Positions 62,960 to 64,000 of a stretch of 64,000 bases of DNA are shown here, one piece after another. The translations under genes and the position numbers were made by a program. The notes below the pieces were generated by a model. It had not been told where the DNA came from. It made no database searches and worked only from the letters and a program-made list of their open reading frames with translations. The stretch lies in the IMG/VR virus record IMGVR_UViG_3300044625_001067, positions 213,245-277,244 of that record, one strand, 5' to 3'. The DNA comes from a virus. The first letter of the stretch is position 1, and each line of letters starts with the position of its first letter.

Positions 62960-64000
62960 ATGATAGAGAATTTCCCCTTAAATCCAACGCCGGGTCAGAT
63001 TTTCCTTTGGCAAGGCAATAGTTATCGCTGGACAGGTAGGCAGTGGATTACTCTGAGCGACTCGTGTACGCAAATTACCTACGCGAATGCGTTCGTATCC
63101 TCTTCTCCACCACCGAGTCCGGTAAGTGGTGCTCTCTGGTACAACCCTACGGATTTCACATTGAAGATATGGGTGGTTACTCTTGAGGGGGGTCAATGGG
63201 ATGAGGTGGCGAGTGAGCCACCCTGCTCTTCAAATAACTCTCCTGTAACGGTATCCGCTTCACCTCCACCAGACCCGAATGAAGGCGACTTGTGGTTTGA
63301 CACCCTTTCGTCTTACTTGTCGATATGGTACGTTGACTTAGACGGTGGGCAGTGGATATCGAGTTTCAGGGGAGACGCAGGTCCTGCAGGGGCCTCTGGG
63401 CCGATTGGTGCTACTGGGGCAAGTGGTCCTGCAGGTTCTCCGGGTGGGGCCACTGGAGCAACCGGCGTTGGAGTATCAGGGGCTGTTGGGGCAACAGGGG
63501 CTGTTGGGGCAACTGGGGCTGGAATAACAGGGGCGACGGGGGCAACCGGCGTTGGAGTATCAGGGGCCACTGGAGCAACTGGGGCGGGAATAACAGGGGC
63601 GACGGGGGCAACCGGCGTTGGAGTATCAGGGGCTGTTGGGGCAACAGGGGCTGTTGGGGCAACTGGGGCTGGAATAACAGGGGCGACGGGGGCAACCGGC
63701 GTTGGAGTATCAGGGGCTGTTGGGGCAACAGGGGCTGTTGGGGCAACTGGGGCTGGAATAACTGGGGCGACGGGGGCAACCGGCGTTGGAGTAGCTGGGG
63801 CCACTGGGGCAACCGGGGCTGGAATAACTGGGGCGACGGGGGCAACCGGCGTTGGAGTAGCTGGGGCCACTGGGGCAACCGGGGCTGGAATAACAGGGGC
63901 GACGGGAGCAACCGGCGTTGGAGTAGCTGGGGCCACTGGGGCAACCGGGGCTGGAACAACAGGGGCGACGGGAGCAACCGGCGTTGGAGTGTCAGGGGCT
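62960..64000 (+). CDS. Collagen-like fibre protein, 3'-truncated by the window edge
   Basis: Open from ATG 62960 to the window end without a stop (347 residues visible). The N-terminal ~135 residues contain three related short modules ending in aromatic motifs: [13 protein letters not shown], then G-A-L-W-Y-N-P (after S-S-S-P-P-P-S-P), then G-D-L-W-F-D-T (after S-A-S-P-P-P-D-P) with G-G-Q-W. From about residue 138 onwards it is Gly-x-y collagen-like (G-A-T, G-A-V, G-V-G-V-S). It is a trimeric stalk fibre with an N-terminal adapter different from that of the 17380 fibre. The head domain lies outside the window. Confidence 0.85.
   Translation, partial: MIENFPLNPTPGQIFLWQGNSYRWTGRQWITLSDSCTQITYANAFVSSSPPPSPVSGALWYNPTDFTLKIWVVTLEGGQWDEVASEPPCSSNNSPVTVSASPPPDPNEGDLWFDTLSSYLSIWYVDLDGGQWISSFRGDAGPAGASGPIGATGASGPAGSPGGATGATGVGVSGAVGATGAVGATGAGITGATGATGVGVSGATGATGAGITGATGATGVGVSGAVGATGAVGATGAGITGATGATGVGVSGAVGATGAVGATGAGITGATGATGVGVAGATGATGAGITGATGATGVGVAGATGATGAGITGATGATGVGVAGATGATGAGTTGATGATGVGVSGA
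63461..64000 (+). repeat. Collagen-like tandem repeat, 66- and 84-bp units
   Basis: The 9-mer ACCGGCGTT recurs at 63461, 63545, 63611, 63695, 63779, 63845, 63911 and 63977, giving spacings of 84, 66, 84, 84, 66, 66 and 66 bp (28 or 22 residues). The longer unit has one extra 18-bp G-A-V-G-A-T block. Confidence 0.9.

Noticed and set aside
63313-63977. Two minus-strand Pro/Gln/Leu or Pro/Val/Ala repeats opposite the second collagen fibre
   Set aside because: Same effect as above; the plus frame is open from 62960 to the window end and has a clear N-terminal domain.
1-64000. CRISPR arrays, insertion sequences, integrase or attachment sites
   Set aside because: No regularly spaced repeats with unique spacers, no transposase or integrase motifs, and no tRNA fragment were seen; tandem repeats present are coding collagen units.

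Overview
This window is part of the genome of a lytic tailed cyanophage, most likely a contractile-tailed phage of marine picocyanobacteria (Synechococcus or Prochlorococcus). It carries photosystem II psbA, a high-light-inducible protein, thyX, mazG, speD, dCMP deaminase, class I nrdA/nrdB and sigma-like factors beside tail, fibre and lysis genes. Coding density is very high, genes overlap by a few bases, and all but two genes are on the + strand. I recognise few classical T4 core genes, and the replication gene looks like a D5/SF3-type ATPase, so this may belong to a divergent cyanophage lineage rather than a standard T4-like one. No tRNA, rRNA or CRISPR array was found, and no gene-free stretch exceeds 300 bases.

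Layout. 1-7.8 kb: small proteins (acidic repeat protein, possible holin-like and coiled-coil membrane proteins, small conserved phage proteins), then tagged proteins and a kinase-like protein with a tiny partner gene. 7.9-20.5 kb: giant fibre genes, a gp12-like collar-domain fibre, a fibre-assembly-like protein, a collagen-like fibre and other fibre/tip proteins. 20.5-25 kb: a minus-strand HNH-like gene, a DnaQ-like exonuclease, ThyX and a FEN-type nuclease. 25-32.4 kb: baseplate/tail proteins and a tape measure with an M15-type peptidase domain. 32.5-36.5 kb: a putative replication protein and a helicase-like gene split by a group I intron that holds a frameshifted GIY-YIG endonuclease ORF. 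36.5-46.4 kb: nucleotide and host-takeover metabolism, two sigma-like factors, and an intein-bearing NrdA with a fused glutaredoxin. 46.4-62.3 kb: an effector island of tagged proteins interspersed with a GH19 endolysin, a UvrD-like helicase, and psbA with an adjacent homing endonuclease. 62.3-64 kb: small genes and the start of another collagen-like fibre running off the edge.

The most unusual content is a family of at least eight proteins (plus a divergent ninth) sharing a short amphipathic N-terminus (G-S-F-S-x-E-A-L-x-A-Y type), often followed by F-S-E-G, and then a Cys module of the form YDFTRCVRPDGTAYGTAGxCRKG. The tag is attached to unrelated bodies: a protein kinase fold, two ADP-ribosyltransferase-like folds, an HExxH zincin and several basic proteins. 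A second Cys tag (KCTxGKSCxxTCIS) is found on a homologous kinase. Both kinases are followed by homologous ~55-aa genes, and both ADP-ribosyltransferase-like genes by a different pair of homologous ~55-aa genes. I infer an arsenal of virion-packaged, injected effectors, comparable in concept to T4 Alt and internal proteins, with cognate small partners. This is inference from sequence pattern and has not been tested.

Regulation. A conserved GGGTAAA(A/G)(T/C) element lies most often 20-24 nt before start codons that mostly lack a Shine-Dalgarno sequence, mainly ahead of structural and effector genes. Replication, metabolism and psbA genes instead have TATACT/TATAAT-type promoters. I interpret the first as a probable phage-specific (late) promoter class.
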